Assembly: GCA_022826645.1 (NCBI GenBank)
Contig: JAJDUM010000003.1
Coordinates: forward strand, 61,328 to 125,327
Reading direction: 5' to 3'
Length of the DNA: 64,000 nt
From: Candidatus Poribacteria bacterium
Lineage (GTDB): Bacteria; Poribacteria; WGA-4E; PCPOR2b
Shown: positions 1 through 8,577 of the stretch, in pieces
Layout: each line of letters starts with the position of its first letter
How positions within the stretch are numbered: the first letter of the stretch is position 1
Made by a program: the position numbers and the translations under genes
Notes under the pieces: generated by a model
Database searches by the model: none
What the model was told of the DNA's origin: nothing
Seen by the model: only the letters and a program-made list of their open reading frames with translations

Positions 1-93
1 AGCCGGCGCGTCCGCCCTAATTAGCGGTATCAAGAACACGAGCGCGAGTACCACAGGAACAACTGAAAGTAGTAGTAGGTAACGGCGTTTCAT
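1..93 (-). CDS. 5' end of a secreted/membrane protein (partial, runs off window)
   Basis: Minus-strand ATG at 93, preceded by AAAGGAGGATA, translates MKRRYLLLLSVVPVVLALVFLIPLIRADAPA, a signal-peptide-like start; lies downstream of the sigma/anti-sigma genes. Confidence 0.65.
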   Translation of the reverse strand, partial: MKRRYLLLLSVVPVVLALVFLIPLIRADAPA

Positions 94-122
94 AGAACAG
101 TATCCTCCTTTAGGAAGTCTCT

Positions 123-788
123 TTAATCCAAGGCAATAAGATCAATTCGATCTGTCGTCGAAGGAATAGCGTCAGTGAAAACTTCATTTCCAACAGACTC
201 AACGTCAATTTCAGAAGTAATGACATTATACCATTGATCGACGAGGTCGGTGGCAGCCTCCGAATTTGGTATTTGGATTTCATCGACAAGCGAACTCCGG
301 CTATCCCAAATCGAGGGCACATCTAGGTGTTGAAGCTCATAATGCAACTGTTCCTGCAACTGATCTCCAGGGATTTCAGCCATGAAACTTGAGGAAATAA
401 GCACATCAAAAGGGGGATTATCGGTTGAAGTCTTGAATAGGCGACCGTTAGAAAGTCCCCAAAAACTTAAGAGGAGAGTAAGGACGCAAGCCACACCTGC
501 TATCTTCCACCCATGCATCCTTACCCAAAGGGGAAGGCGGTCTTCCTCGAACCCCTGATTTTGCGAAATCCTTACACGGAGCGTGGGCCAAAACGCTTTC
601 CATGCCTCTGGGGTAGGATACTCCACCGGCACACTGCTCGCGTGATGGATTGTTTCCTCAAAAGTTTGCAATTCCTTTTGGCATTGAGGGCAATCCTCAA
701 TATGGAGTTTTAATTGATTGGACCGTTTTGGAGCCAGTGTCCCTTCAATGTACTCTGGTATTAAATTTTCGACTGATTTACATTTCAT
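123..788 (-). CDS. Anti-sigma factor, zinc-finger type
   Basis: N-terminal CKSVENLIPEYIEGTLAP...HIEDCPQC zinc-finger anti-sigma signature, one TM helix, directly downstream of an ECF sigma gene. Confidence 0.8.
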   Translation of the reverse strand: MKCKSVENLIPEYIEGTLAPKRSNQLKLHIEDCPQCQKELQTFEETIHHASSVPVEYPTPEAWKAFWPTLRVRISQNQGFEEDRLPLWVRMHGWKIAGVACVLTLLLSFWGLSNGRLFKTSTDNPPFDVLISSSFMAEIPGDQLQEQLHYELQHLDVPSIWDSRSSLVDEIQIPNSEAATDLVDQWYNVITSEIDVESVGNEVFTDAIPSTTDRIDLIALD

Positions 789-794
789 AACGGG

Positions 795-1367
795 TCAATT
801 CTCTACGTAAGGTGCAAGTAATTCACGCAGTTTCCGTGTCGCGCTAAACAGATGCGCTTTAACGCTTCCGACACGCAGATGCAGAACATCAGCAATTTCG
901 CGGAGCGCCAATCCTTCGTAGTGTCTCAAAACGAACACCTGTTTCTGCCGTGGGGACAACTGTTGGATGGCGTTCCTGATTTCCCTTCCCAGTTCAGCCT
1001 GTTCTAAGCCATCCATTGTAACGTCCCGCGATGCCCCAGAGGGGAACAGGAAATCGTCAGCGGGGAATTCATCGGCAAAAGTGATATTTTTATGGCTTGC
1101 GCGGCGGCGTGTATAATCGATGCACGCATTTTTGGCAATCCGATAAATCCATGTGTAAAATGTGGACTTGCTTTGAAAACGGTTCAGCGCCTTGTAGCTT
1201 CTAAGAAAAATCTCCTGACAGAGATCATACGCATCCTCTGGATGGTGAGTGAAGTTATAAGCAAGTTCGTAAATCCGTCTCTGATATTTCTGAACTAACT
1301 CACCAAATGCGCGGGTATCCCCACATTGTGCTCTTTTAACGAGGTAGCGATCTGTATCTTCTTTCAT
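795..1367 (-). CDS. ECF RNA polymerase sigma factor
   Basis: Region 2 (YELAYNFTHHPEDAYDLCQEIFLRSYKAL..FYTWIYRIAKNACID) and region 4 (LSPRQKQVFVLRHYEGLALREIADVL) motifs. Confidence 0.92.
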   Translation of the reverse strand: MKEDTDRYLVKRAQCGDTRAFGELVQKYQRRIYELAYNFTHHPEDAYDLCQEIFLRSYKALNRFQSKSTFYTWIYRIAKNACIDYTRRRASHKNITFADEFPADDFLFPSGASRDVTMDGLEQAELGREIRNAIQQLSPRQKQVFVLRHYEGLALREIADVLHLRVGSVKAHLFSATRKLRELLAPYVEN

Positions 1368-1503
1368 GGCGTTGTGCCCGTAGTAGACGCAGTAAGTAAG
1401 GAAAAGTTTAGGTAGCCCAAAACGGGGTATGATGGGCTTTTACAACTCGGTTAAGATCTTTACTGTTGGGGCATTGAAACGGTGGGAGGAAGGCGAACAG
1501 AAG

Positions 1504-1580
1504 TGGAGCCGGTGAGAGGATTTGAACCTCCGACCTGTTGATTACGAATCAACCGCTCTGACCAACTGAGCTACACCGGC
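1504..1580 (-). tRNA. tRNA-Thr (anticodon CGT)
   Basis: Reverse complement GCCGGTG TAGCTC..GTTGA TTCGTAA TCAAC..GGAGGTTCAAATCCTC CACCGGC T CCA folds as a cloverleaf; CCA encoded. Confidence 0.93.
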
Positions 1581-1629
1581 GTGCAAGGAAAACGGTCCCA
1601 ACACAGGTGATGGGACCGTAAGGATGGAG

Positions 1630-1704
1630 ATGCCGAGGGGCAGAATTGAACTGCCGACACATGGATTTTCAGTCCACTGCTCTACCTACTGAGCTACCTC
1701 GGCA
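1630..1704 (-). tRNA. tRNA-Phe (anticodon GAA)
   Basis: Reverse complement TGCCGAG GTAGCTCAGTAGGTAGAGC..GTGGA CTGAAAA TCCAT..GCAGTTCAATTCTGC CCTCGGCA cloverleaf. Confidence 0.9.
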
Positions 1705-1722
1705 CAATGGAGAGCGGGTAGA

Positions 1723-1752
1723 ATAATACCAAATGGAGGAAGTGGATGTCAA
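1723..1752 (-). promoter_or_regulatory. Sigma70-type promoter for the tRNA pair
   Basis: Minus strand TTGACA, 18-nt spacer, TATTAT immediately upstream of tRNA-Phe. Confidence 0.65.
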
Positions 1753-1806
1753 GCGTTTTTTAGACGCATATATGACGCGATGGCTGGCGATGGCGGGTTC
1801 AATCGG

Positions 1807-1842
1807 AAAAATAAAAAGCCCTATGCACTGTACATAGGGCTT
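1807..1842 (-). terminator. Rho-independent terminator of the VOC gene
   Basis: Minus strand AAGCCCTATG-7nt-CATAGGGCTT perfect stem followed by TTTATTTTT. Confidence 0.85.
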
Positions 1843-1863
1843 ACGCTCAACCTCAAATGTTGT

Positions 1864-2274
1864 CTATTGTCGGGGTTGGACACCTGGCCACTGACCATCG
1901 TCCGCCGTCACATCCACTACGATCCCGTCGGGGTCTTCTACCTTGAACGATTCGTCCGGGGGTGAATTTGGATCGTATTCCTCTCCGCCGACCCCATCCG
2001 ATATAATTGTAAATCCGTTTGCCTCACACCGCTTCGCAGCTTCCTGTAGATCTGGGACACGGACACCGATGTGGAGATAGTCCAACATACCGCCGACGTG
2101 CGGCGGACGTTCGGGTCCATTGTGTTGGAAGACGCGGAAGTTGTGGTAGCCATCGGTAAGATCGTAGCAGCCGTCCATCGTCGAAAAAACTTTCAAGCCG
2201 AGGGCATCGCGCCAGAATCGGATAGTCTCTTCCAAATTGGTGGCACGGACACCGACATGTACGAGGGTTGACAT
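1864..2274 (-). CDS. VOC (glyoxalase/bleomycin resistance) family protein
   Basis: HVGVRATNLEETIRFWRDALGLKVF...DYLHIGVRVPDLQEAAKRCEANGF...KVEDPDGIVVDV. Confidence 0.88.
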   Translation of the reverse strand: MSTLVHVGVRATNLEETIRFWRDALGLKVFSTMDGCYDLTDGYHNFRVFQHNGPERPPHVGGMLDYLHIGVRVPDLQEAAKRCEANGFTIISDGVGGEEYDPNSPPDESFKVEDPDGIVVDVTADDGQWPGVQPRQ

Positions 2275-2551
2275 TACTGATTCCTCCTTGTGGAAAGGGT
2301 TACAAAGTTTGGAAAATTATAGCACGCTTAACATCAAGGGTCAAGTGGCCCCTCCCATTCAACCCTGACGGTTTGCATATTACGCTCCTTTAGGAATTCA
2401 TCTTTCACCTCAAAATCGCTCCGCTACAGTTATCGGACATATTTTTTTCTCATTGAGACAGCCCGGATCCTTGCTATGACTAGATCTATATTTTCAGTTT
2501 TTCCCTTTTTTACCCTCAGAATGTCTGATAATGAATTATTATCGGATATTT

Positions 2552-3196
2552 TCAACTGTCCGATTTCTTATTTGCCAAAGTCTTACTTATCTTCTGTAAA
2601 GTTGGAGATTCGCATCGTTTAATGCGGCGATTCGCTATGCTGCCAATCCACAAAGACAGAAACAGAATTACCAAAATTATAAAAAGTAAAAAACCTGACA
2701 CCAGACAGGGCAAATCATCAGGCGTTTTATCCCGTTTATACAATCCCACCGCCACAGCCATAAGTAAATATACATAGAAGACCCACTCATAAAGCCGCAT
2801 TCCTGTCAGTATTTTTCCAAATATGTTATTCCTTATGTCTCTAAAATCTTTATGTCCCGGAATATCCCAATGGTCTTCTATTATGCCCATTATTTCAAAC
2901 CTTATTCTCATTCTGATGTGCAGGACTTTACATAATGTAAACCAAAATGCCATAAGTACTACTCCACCAAAGAATGGAAGCCATAAAGGGAGGCTGTCGT
3001 ACACATAAGAAACTATCAATGCAGCAATGGAGGCTGGCAGGATTACGGCAGTCATCCTGTGAAGCATAGTATCATCTTGCCTCCAAGATAGGCTTTGCTC
3101 TCTATAGCTTTCTATCAAAGGTGCTTCATTCTGGTTTGACATAAAATCCTTTGTAATGAAGGGGATTAGGAGAGCGTTGATTTTCTGCGCCTGCAT
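2552..3196 (-). CDS. Hypothetical membrane protein
   Basis: Long ORF with several hydrophobic segments; family not recognised. Confidence 0.6.
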   Translation of the reverse strand: MQAQKINALLIPFITKDFMSNQNEAPLIESYREQSLSWRQDDTMLHRMTAVILPASIAALIVSYVYDSLPLWLPFFGGVVLMAFWFTLCKVLHIRMRIRFEIMGIIEDHWDIPGHKDFRDIRNNIFGKILTGMRLYEWVFYVYLLMAVAVGLYKRDKTPDDLPCLVSGFLLFIILVILFLSLWIGSIANRRIKRCESPTLQKISKTLANKKSDS

Positions 3197-3223
3197 GAAT
3201 CACAGAGTGAAATCATATAGGCG

Positions 3224-3685
3224 TCATATCATTCGTCGCGCAGTATTCTTTAATATCTCATGTAAAATTGAGTTTTCAATACCATACTTTTTGGCATTAT
3301 GTTCAATGCTAAAATCTATGTCATCGCCTGACGCCCGCCAATCACAAAACATTTCTACAACATCTATCAAGTCCATATCTTTGATGCCATTGGCATGGAA
3401 TTCTGGATGGTGCCTATTTCCTTGCCGGTGCAAATCAATAATATCTTGAAATTCTTCACAATGTTTATAATACTCAGGAGTTCCCCACTTTATTTCCTTA
3501 TCCTTTTTGTCCCAATATGCTTCATAGCTTTTATGAATCTCAGCATCAGTCAACTTTGATTCATCATGGGTAACAGATCTCTTCATCAGCTCGTTACATA
3601 CAACTCGTATCCATGCTTGAACTCCTTGTATGTGTTTTTCAACAGATTCTATGAAGCACATCTGTTTTTCATCAAAACGCCTCAT
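3224..3685 (-). CDS. DUF5662-like protein
   Basis: HIQGVQAWIRVVCNELMKRSVTHDESKL...HHPEFHANGIKDMDLIDVVEMFCDWRAS resembles the DUF5662 family. Confidence 0.55.
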   Translation of the reverse strand: MRRFDEKQMCFIESVEKHIQGVQAWIRVVCNELMKRSVTHDESKLTDAEIHKSYEAYWDKKDKEIKWGTPEYYKHCEEFQDIIDLHRQGNRHHPEFHANGIKDMDLIDVVEMFCDWRASGDDIDFSIEHNAKKYGIENSILHEILKNTARRMI

Positions 3686-3756
3686 ATTATCTCCTTTTTG
3701 ATTTTATATTAAAACTGCCTAAAATGTCCGAGAATGGTATTTATCGGACGTTCTGA

Positions 3757-4455
3757 TCAGCGAAAACCAAAACAAATTCTATAATTCGGATTGAAGTCAT
3801 CTAGAGAAGAATCCACGCCCCCAATAATTGAAAATTGACGCGACAGATTCAACTTCCCACCAATGTAGTATTTTAGCCCACTATTTGAAAACGGACTTGT
3901 GGACCATCCTACGGATCCTCTAAACGCAGGATATACCCCACCCACAATACTATGATCTTTAGCTAACCCAAACCATAACATAGGAGACAATCTTAATTTT
4001 GTTTTGAAGGACTTCAACACCCCGCCACCATAGCTTAACTTCCCTAGGGTCTTCGTCATCACAAACTTCCCCTCATGTCTGGCAGTGCCTCCGCCTCTCG
4101 CAATTTCACTAAATAGAAATACTTTTAGACCTGTTTCCGTCATTGGAATTATGTACCGTATTCCCATCCCTACTATAGGAAAGACTATTGTATCGAAAAA
4201 ATCGGATTTATCCTCCTGAATCCAGACGTTAGTTCCCCAGACCACCTGAAACCTATTACCTATCTTATGTGCTAAGAGTGCTCCAAACACCGTATTGTCT
4301 AACGGTTCCTCATCGTCCCCGCCTAAGATAAGAGTAAACCGAGGAGGTTCCGGTACAAAAACACCCGCACTCCATTGTCCTTCAGTCCTAACAGACACAC
4401 AGAAAACAATTGATATTATAATAATCACGAATAAGATAAAACGACGGAAACGCAC
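3757..4455 (-). CDS. Exported hypothetical protein, possible beta-barrel
   Basis: N-terminal hydrophobic signal; alternating strand pattern; ends in FGFR with terminal aromatic region. Confidence 0.5.
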   Translation of the reverse strand: MRFRRFILFVIIIISIVFCVSVRTEGQWSAGVFVPEPPRFTLILGGDDEEPLDNTVFGALLAHKIGNRFQVVWGTNVWIQEDKSDFFDTIVFPIVGMGIRYIIPMTETGLKVFLFSEIARGGGTARHEGKFVMTKTLGKLSYGGGVLKSFKTKLRLSPMLWFGLAKDHSIVGGVYPAFRGSVGWSTSPFSNSGLKYYIGGKLNLSRQFSIIGGVDSSLDDFNPNYRICFGFR

Positions 4456-4582
4456 AACATTACCTTTCTCCCCCAGCCCAACACCGTTTCACCGGGGAAA
4501 AGCGAAAACAGCATTTACCTCTGAGCACTTCATTTGTCTCTGTGATAAAACCTCTAATAACATCAAATATCCGATAATCGAA

Positions 4583-4840
4583 TTATCGGATATTGTTAGC
4601 ACTACGCATATCACTTTGGTCAATATACTCCTTTATGCGATTAGGAAGGTTTATATCTGTGGCTTTTAAGGAGAGGAAAAGCTCGGATGCTTCGTTCATG
4701 TTGTCATGCTCTATTGCCTTCTTTACCTGAGTCAGGTCATCTATTGCAGAATCAATTTGCTTACAGAGATCGTCTCGCTGCTTATTAGGATCTTTCAAGA
4801 CACTTCTCCTTTCAAATCCCCATTTCTGTAGTTTCGCCAC
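4583..4840 (-). CDS. Small hypothetical protein
   Basis: 85-aa ORF in line with neighbouring minus-strand genes. Confidence 0.35.
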   Translation of the reverse strand: MAKLQKWGFERRSVLKDPNKQRDDLCKQIDSAIDDLTQVKKAIEHDNMNEASELFLSLKATDINLPNRIKEYIDQSDMRSANNIR

Positions 4841-4885
4841 AAAACTGGCGTGGGGACGTGCGCCTCCCTTGCGGTTTTTATCCCC

Positions 4886-5314
4886 TCACGAATCGTGGTG
4901 CGTCAGGTGGTCTATGTGGTTCTGGTTCAGCTTGCTGATTTCAGCTGTCATATCAGACAAACGTTGGTTCATCTCGGTTCGGACATCGGCGATTTCGCCC
5001 CGGACGCCTCCAATCTCACTTCGGAGTTCGTCCCGGACACCTTGAATCTCGCCTCGGAGTTCATCGCGGCCGCTTACGATTTGTTGATTAACTTCAACAA
5101 AACCCTTGTCCATCCGTTCTTCGAGCCGTTCGATGGCATGAAAGAAAGTCTCACCTTGTTCTTTGAGTGCCAGACGAAGATCTTCGCCTTGCTTTTCCAG
5201 CTGCTTGTCGTTTTGTTTGGTGCGGTAGAAATACACACCAACCTGACCGATAAATACCGCGATTCCGAAAAGCACCAATATCGTGTGGCTTGGCGACCAT
5301 GCTGAAAAGTCCAT
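4886..5314 (-). CDS. Membrane-anchored coiled-coil protein
   Basis: N-terminal TM, then a heptad-like repeat ELRGEIQGVRDELRSEIGGVRGEIADVRTEMNQRL. Confidence 0.6.
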   Translation of the reverse strand: MDFSAWSPSHTILVLFGIAVFIGQVGVYFYRTKQNDKQLEKQGEDLRLALKEQGETFFHAIERLEERMDKGFVEVNQQIVSGRDELRGEIQGVRDELRSEIGGVRGEIADVRTEMNQRLSDMTAEISKLNQNHIDHLTHHDS

Positions 5315-5465
5315 TTCAATCTCCTTTGTTCAAAATGTTGTCTATGCGCTTGACGGATTGCCTCAATCTCCAATCTATGATTAGAGTCGAAATGAGACTA
5401 CATACAACATAAATAACCGCAAGCATCATGTCTGCACAATTCATCTGATTTCCCTCATTGTCCAA

Positions 5466-6416
5466 TCAAGTATTCAGATTTGGACGATGGAGTTCTAGCA
5501 CACGAGCTAAATCTTGGGTGGATAGGGCATCATCACTTCTGAGTTTATGGAGTCTCGCACGATTGAGAAGGGCATCAATATAATTAGGATCGTTCACTAT
5601 GGCTTGGTCATATTCTTTCATAGCAGATTCCAAATCACCCTTCTGTTCGTAAGCCATACCGCGATAGTTGAGGAACCGGGCGTAGGAGGGTAACACTGAT
5701 TCGATGTTAGCAAAGGTACGCTTCAGCCTCTCTGCTCGCGTCTCTGAATCTCCATCAAAATAAAGGGAAGCGGCCATGAACGAATCTCGGAAGCCGCGCT
5801 GAAATTTAATAAATCCAAGAAGGTCATTATAGACGGTTACCGGAAAAATATTTTTTTGTTGCAGGTATCGTAGTAAAAAGGATTTTACCTCTTTCGGAAT
5901 AGTAACGACACTTATTTCGTGTGGTTCTATAAAGCCCGTGGACGATCTAACGAATATGCTATTTTGAGCCTCAAGGCGCCCCATCAACTGCTGTCGAGGT
6001 TTTTTGATTAAGTATTTTTGATCTATCGCCTCGGTTCTTTTTAGCAAGATAACCCTCCCATCGTTGGCAAAGGATTTTTCACAGGCAAAGAAAAGGGCGA
6101 TGTGATAATCGGTTGTGAAGTCAATAAGGTTGGTCACGCCGCCGAAGTGTTGGAGTAGGGTCAGTATATCAAAATCGCTAGTCATGTGAGTATAATCTTT
6201 AGCGATTGCCAGATCTTCAGCCTGAACAATTTCGATTTCTTCGTCTACATCAAAATTACGCACCCCTCTCATTTGATCATTGAGTTGGCGTCGGAGGCTT
6301 GAGGAGATTTCCTTGTAACACTCAGCTTCGCCACGGTAAATGTATTTACCTTCGGCTGATTCTTCCTCTATCTCACTAATTATGTTTTTAATTGCCTGTT
6401 GAATATCCTCCGCCAT
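5466..6416 (-). CDS. FRG domain protein with C-terminal TPR
   Basis: YIYRGEAECYKEISSSLRRQL...DFDILTLLQHFGGVTNLIDFTTDYHIALFFAC is an FRG signature; TPR unit FLNYRGMAYEQKGDLESAMKEYDQAIVNDPNY. Confidence 0.85.
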   Translation of the reverse strand: MAEDIQQAIKNIISEIEEESAEGKYIYRGEAECYKEISSSLRRQLNDQMRGVRNFDVDEEIEIVQAEDLAIAKDYTHMTSDFDILTLLQHFGGVTNLIDFTTDYHIALFFACEKSFANDGRVILLKRTEAIDQKYLIKKPRQQLMGRLEAQNSIFVRSSTGFIEPHEISVVTIPKEVKSFLLRYLQQKNIFPVTVYNDLLGFIKFQRGFRDSFMAASLYFDGDSETRAERLKRTFANIESVLPSYARFLNYRGMAYEQKGDLESAMKEYDQAIVNDPNYIDALLNRARLHKLRSDDALSTQDLARVLELHRPNLNT

Positions 6417-6500
6417 GTCCCCTCCTTTATCGTCCCAATAAGCAAACTTATTGGATATTTGCAGCCCTCTTTTTATCGAGCCGGAGAATCACAGTAATCC

Positions 6501-7757
6501 CTAACGGTTCCGCTGCTCATCTTCAAGAAGTTCCGCCATAGCGTAGTCATCGTCAGCGAGTCTACGATTCCCCAGCTTGCCATAAGCTGCGCCACGCCCA
6601 AAATATGAATAAGGAGAATCAGGATTCAGTTGTATTGCTTGGGTATAATCAGCTATAGCACGAGGATAATCCGCTATCTCATAGTAAGCATTCGCTCGAC
6701 TATGAAAGGCAAACGCAAAATCAGGGTTCAATTCTATCGCTTTCGTAAAGTGTGCAATCGCACGGTCAGAACGAACATTACCACTAGGGCTGTCTAAGTC
6801 ATTCAAACCACGAGTATAAAAAGATTCCGCTAAATCTTCTACTGACCCATCTTCAAGAAACTTCGCCATAGCGTAGTCATCATCGGCGAGTCTACGATTC
6901 CCCAGCTTGCCATAAGCTGCGCCACGCCCAAAATATGAATAAGGAGAATCAGGATTCAGTTGTATTGCTTGGGTATAATCAGCTATAGCACGAGGATAAT
7001 CCGCTATCTCATAGTAAGCGTTGGCTCGACTATGAAAGGCAGCCCCAAAATCAGGGCTCAGTTGTATTGCTTGGGTATAATCGGCTATAGCACGAGGGTA
7101 GTCATCTATTGAATAGTAAGCATACGCTCGACTATGGAAGGCATTGGCAAAATCAGGGTTCAATTCTATCGCTCTCGTAAAGTGTGCAATCGCGCGGTCA
7201 TAACGAACATTACCACCGAATCCGACTAAGTTCAAACCACGATTATAAAAAGACTCCGCTGAATTTTCTACTGACTCACTGACTTCCGGCACACCTTCTG
7301 TCAAACGCGGTGGGCGGCGATTGTCGGGCACGTGGGAATCGACAATCACACCTGATACCTCTTGTCTCAAAAACTCCTGTCTCCGGTTCATCTTTTCAAT
7401 CGCCCGCTGAATCGTCTCAACAACCATCTCGCTATCATAGTTTATCTCACTACCCGCAAACCGTAACACAAACCAACCCCGCAACTGCAACTCTCTTGAC
7501 TGAGACCGATCTCTCCGGAATGCATCTCGATTATCTTCACGCGACTCGAAACCATCACAATAAATCGCAATCTGCATATCAGGAAACGCAAAATCAGGGA
7601 TTGTCACCGGTATATCATCATATCTATCTATTATATACTGGGCACACAACTCACGGACTTGAGATGCAGTTAGACATGGATAGAGCTGAATTAATAACTC
7701 ACGTTCTATCGGAGACTCACATCGCTCCAGTAACTCATTTAATTTATTTTCATTCAT
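6501..7757 (-). CDS. DUF559/Vsr-like nuclease domain fused to TPR repeats
   Basis: N-terminus SPIERELLIQLYP...PDFAFPDMQIAIYCDGFES...RDRSQSRELQLRGWFVLRFAGSEI resembles PD-(D/E)XK DUF559 nucleases; followed by six TPR-like units. Confidence 0.8.
   Translation of the reverse strand: MNENKLNELLERCESPIERELLIQLYPCLTASQVRELCAQYIIDRYDDIPVTIPDFAFPDMQIAIYCDGFESREDNRDAFRRDRSQSRELQLRGWFVLRFAGSEINYDSEMVVETIQRAIEKMNRRQEFLRQEVSGVIVDSHVPDNRRPPRLTEGVPEVSESVENSAESFYNRGLNLVGFGGNVRYDRAIAHFTRAIELNPDFANAFHSRAYAYYSIDDYPRAIADYTQAIQLSPDFGAAFHSRANAYYEIADYPRAIADYTQAIQLNPDSPYSYFGRGAAYGKLGNRRLADDDYAMAKFLEDGSVEDLAESFYTRGLNDLDSPSGNVRSDRAIAHFTKAIELNPDFAFAFHSRANAYYEIADYPRAIADYTQAIQLNPDSPYSYFGRGAAYGKLGNRRLADDDYAMAELLEDEQRNR
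6541..7040. repeat. Near-identical internal duplication of TPR-encoding DNA
   Basis: The run CGTAGTCATC..CGAGTCTACGATTCCCCAGCTTGCCATAAGCTGCGCC...GATAATCCGCTATCTCATAGTAAGC occurs at about 6546-6690 and again at about 6872-7019 with very few differences. Confidence 0.85.
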
Positions 7758-7851
7758 TCCAAAATCCTTAAATATCCGAAACAGTAAATTAATACATCTC
7801 TACATTTCCCGCAAGAAAACACCTAATGAAAAAATCTCTCCAAGCAAATCT

Positions 7852-8556
7852 CTAATAAGCGGCGATGCTAGCCCGAATCTTCTCCAATGTTTTTTCTCCG
7901 ATACCTTTGACATTTGTGAGGTCATCAACGGTAGAGAACCCACCGGAGGTTTGGCGGTATTCAATGATGCGTCTCGCCATTGCGGGACCGATGCCACGTA
8001 TCGTCTGTAATTCTTGCGATGTCGCGGTGTTGATGTTGATGCGCGCCCCGTCTGAAGGTGCGGATCTCTCTACGGGAAGCTGCGGGGACACCGAGGGCAG
8101 GGTTGCGGTAGGAGCAGGCACCTTAACGGTCTTGGGTGCAGGCGGGCGTTGCCTCACATCGGGGGTTTGGCGAATTTCCGGCACATAAATCTGCTCTCCA
8201 TCACGAATTTTCGCAGCGAGATTGAGGCTGTGGATGTCGGCCTGGTTTGTCTTGCCACCCGCCTTTTCGATAGCTTCATGGACGCGTGCATCGGTGGAAA
8301 GATAGTAGACTCCCGGCGACCTGACAGCCCCTGTTACGTGGACGGCGATTTCTGGCTTGGGGGTGGGTGCGGACGGCGGAGGTCGGGAGACCGCTGGGCG
8401 TGGAAGTGGATCCGTTTCCGTTTCGACCACGAGATCCGGTTCACCGAGAAAGAGCGTAGGGTGAAAATGCTTTAGCATCCAATACGCCCCGCCCGCGAGT
8501 ATAACGGCAACGAGGATAATGATGATTTTTCGATGTTGTGATTCGAGGAAGTCCAT
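7852..8556 (-). CDS. ComEA-like helix-hairpin-helix DNA-binding protein with SLBB domain
   Basis: VHVTGAVRSPGVYYLSTDARVHEAIEKAGG (SLBB) plus ININTATSQELQTIRGIGPAMARRIIEYRQTSGGFSTVDDLTNVKGIGEKTLEKIR (HhH). Confidence 0.88.
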   Translation of the reverse strand: MDFLESQHRKIIIILVAVILAGGAYWMLKHFHPTLFLGEPDLVVETETDPLPRPAVSRPPPSAPTPKPEIAVHVTGAVRSPGVYYLSTDARVHEAIEKAGGKTNQADIHSLNLAAKIRDGEQIYVPEIRQTPDVRQRPPAPKTVKVPAPTATLPSVSPQLPVERSAPSDGARININTATSQELQTIRGIGPAMARRIIEYRQTSGGFSTVDDLTNVKGIGEKTLEKIRASIAAY

Positions 8557-8577
8557 CTTCTATCTGCACCGACAGAT

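Noticed and set aside
1504-1704. att site duplication from the tRNAs
   Set aside because: I looked for a repeated tRNA 3' end across 2-8 kb and saw none; integration at the tRNA is not demonstrated.
4850-5305. 151-aa plus-strand ORF
   Set aside because: Antisense to the coiled-coil gene; apparent repeats mirror the minus-strand heptads.
6541-7260. CRISPR-like regular repetition
   Set aside because: Repeats are in-frame TPR-coding units, not short direct repeats with unique spacers.
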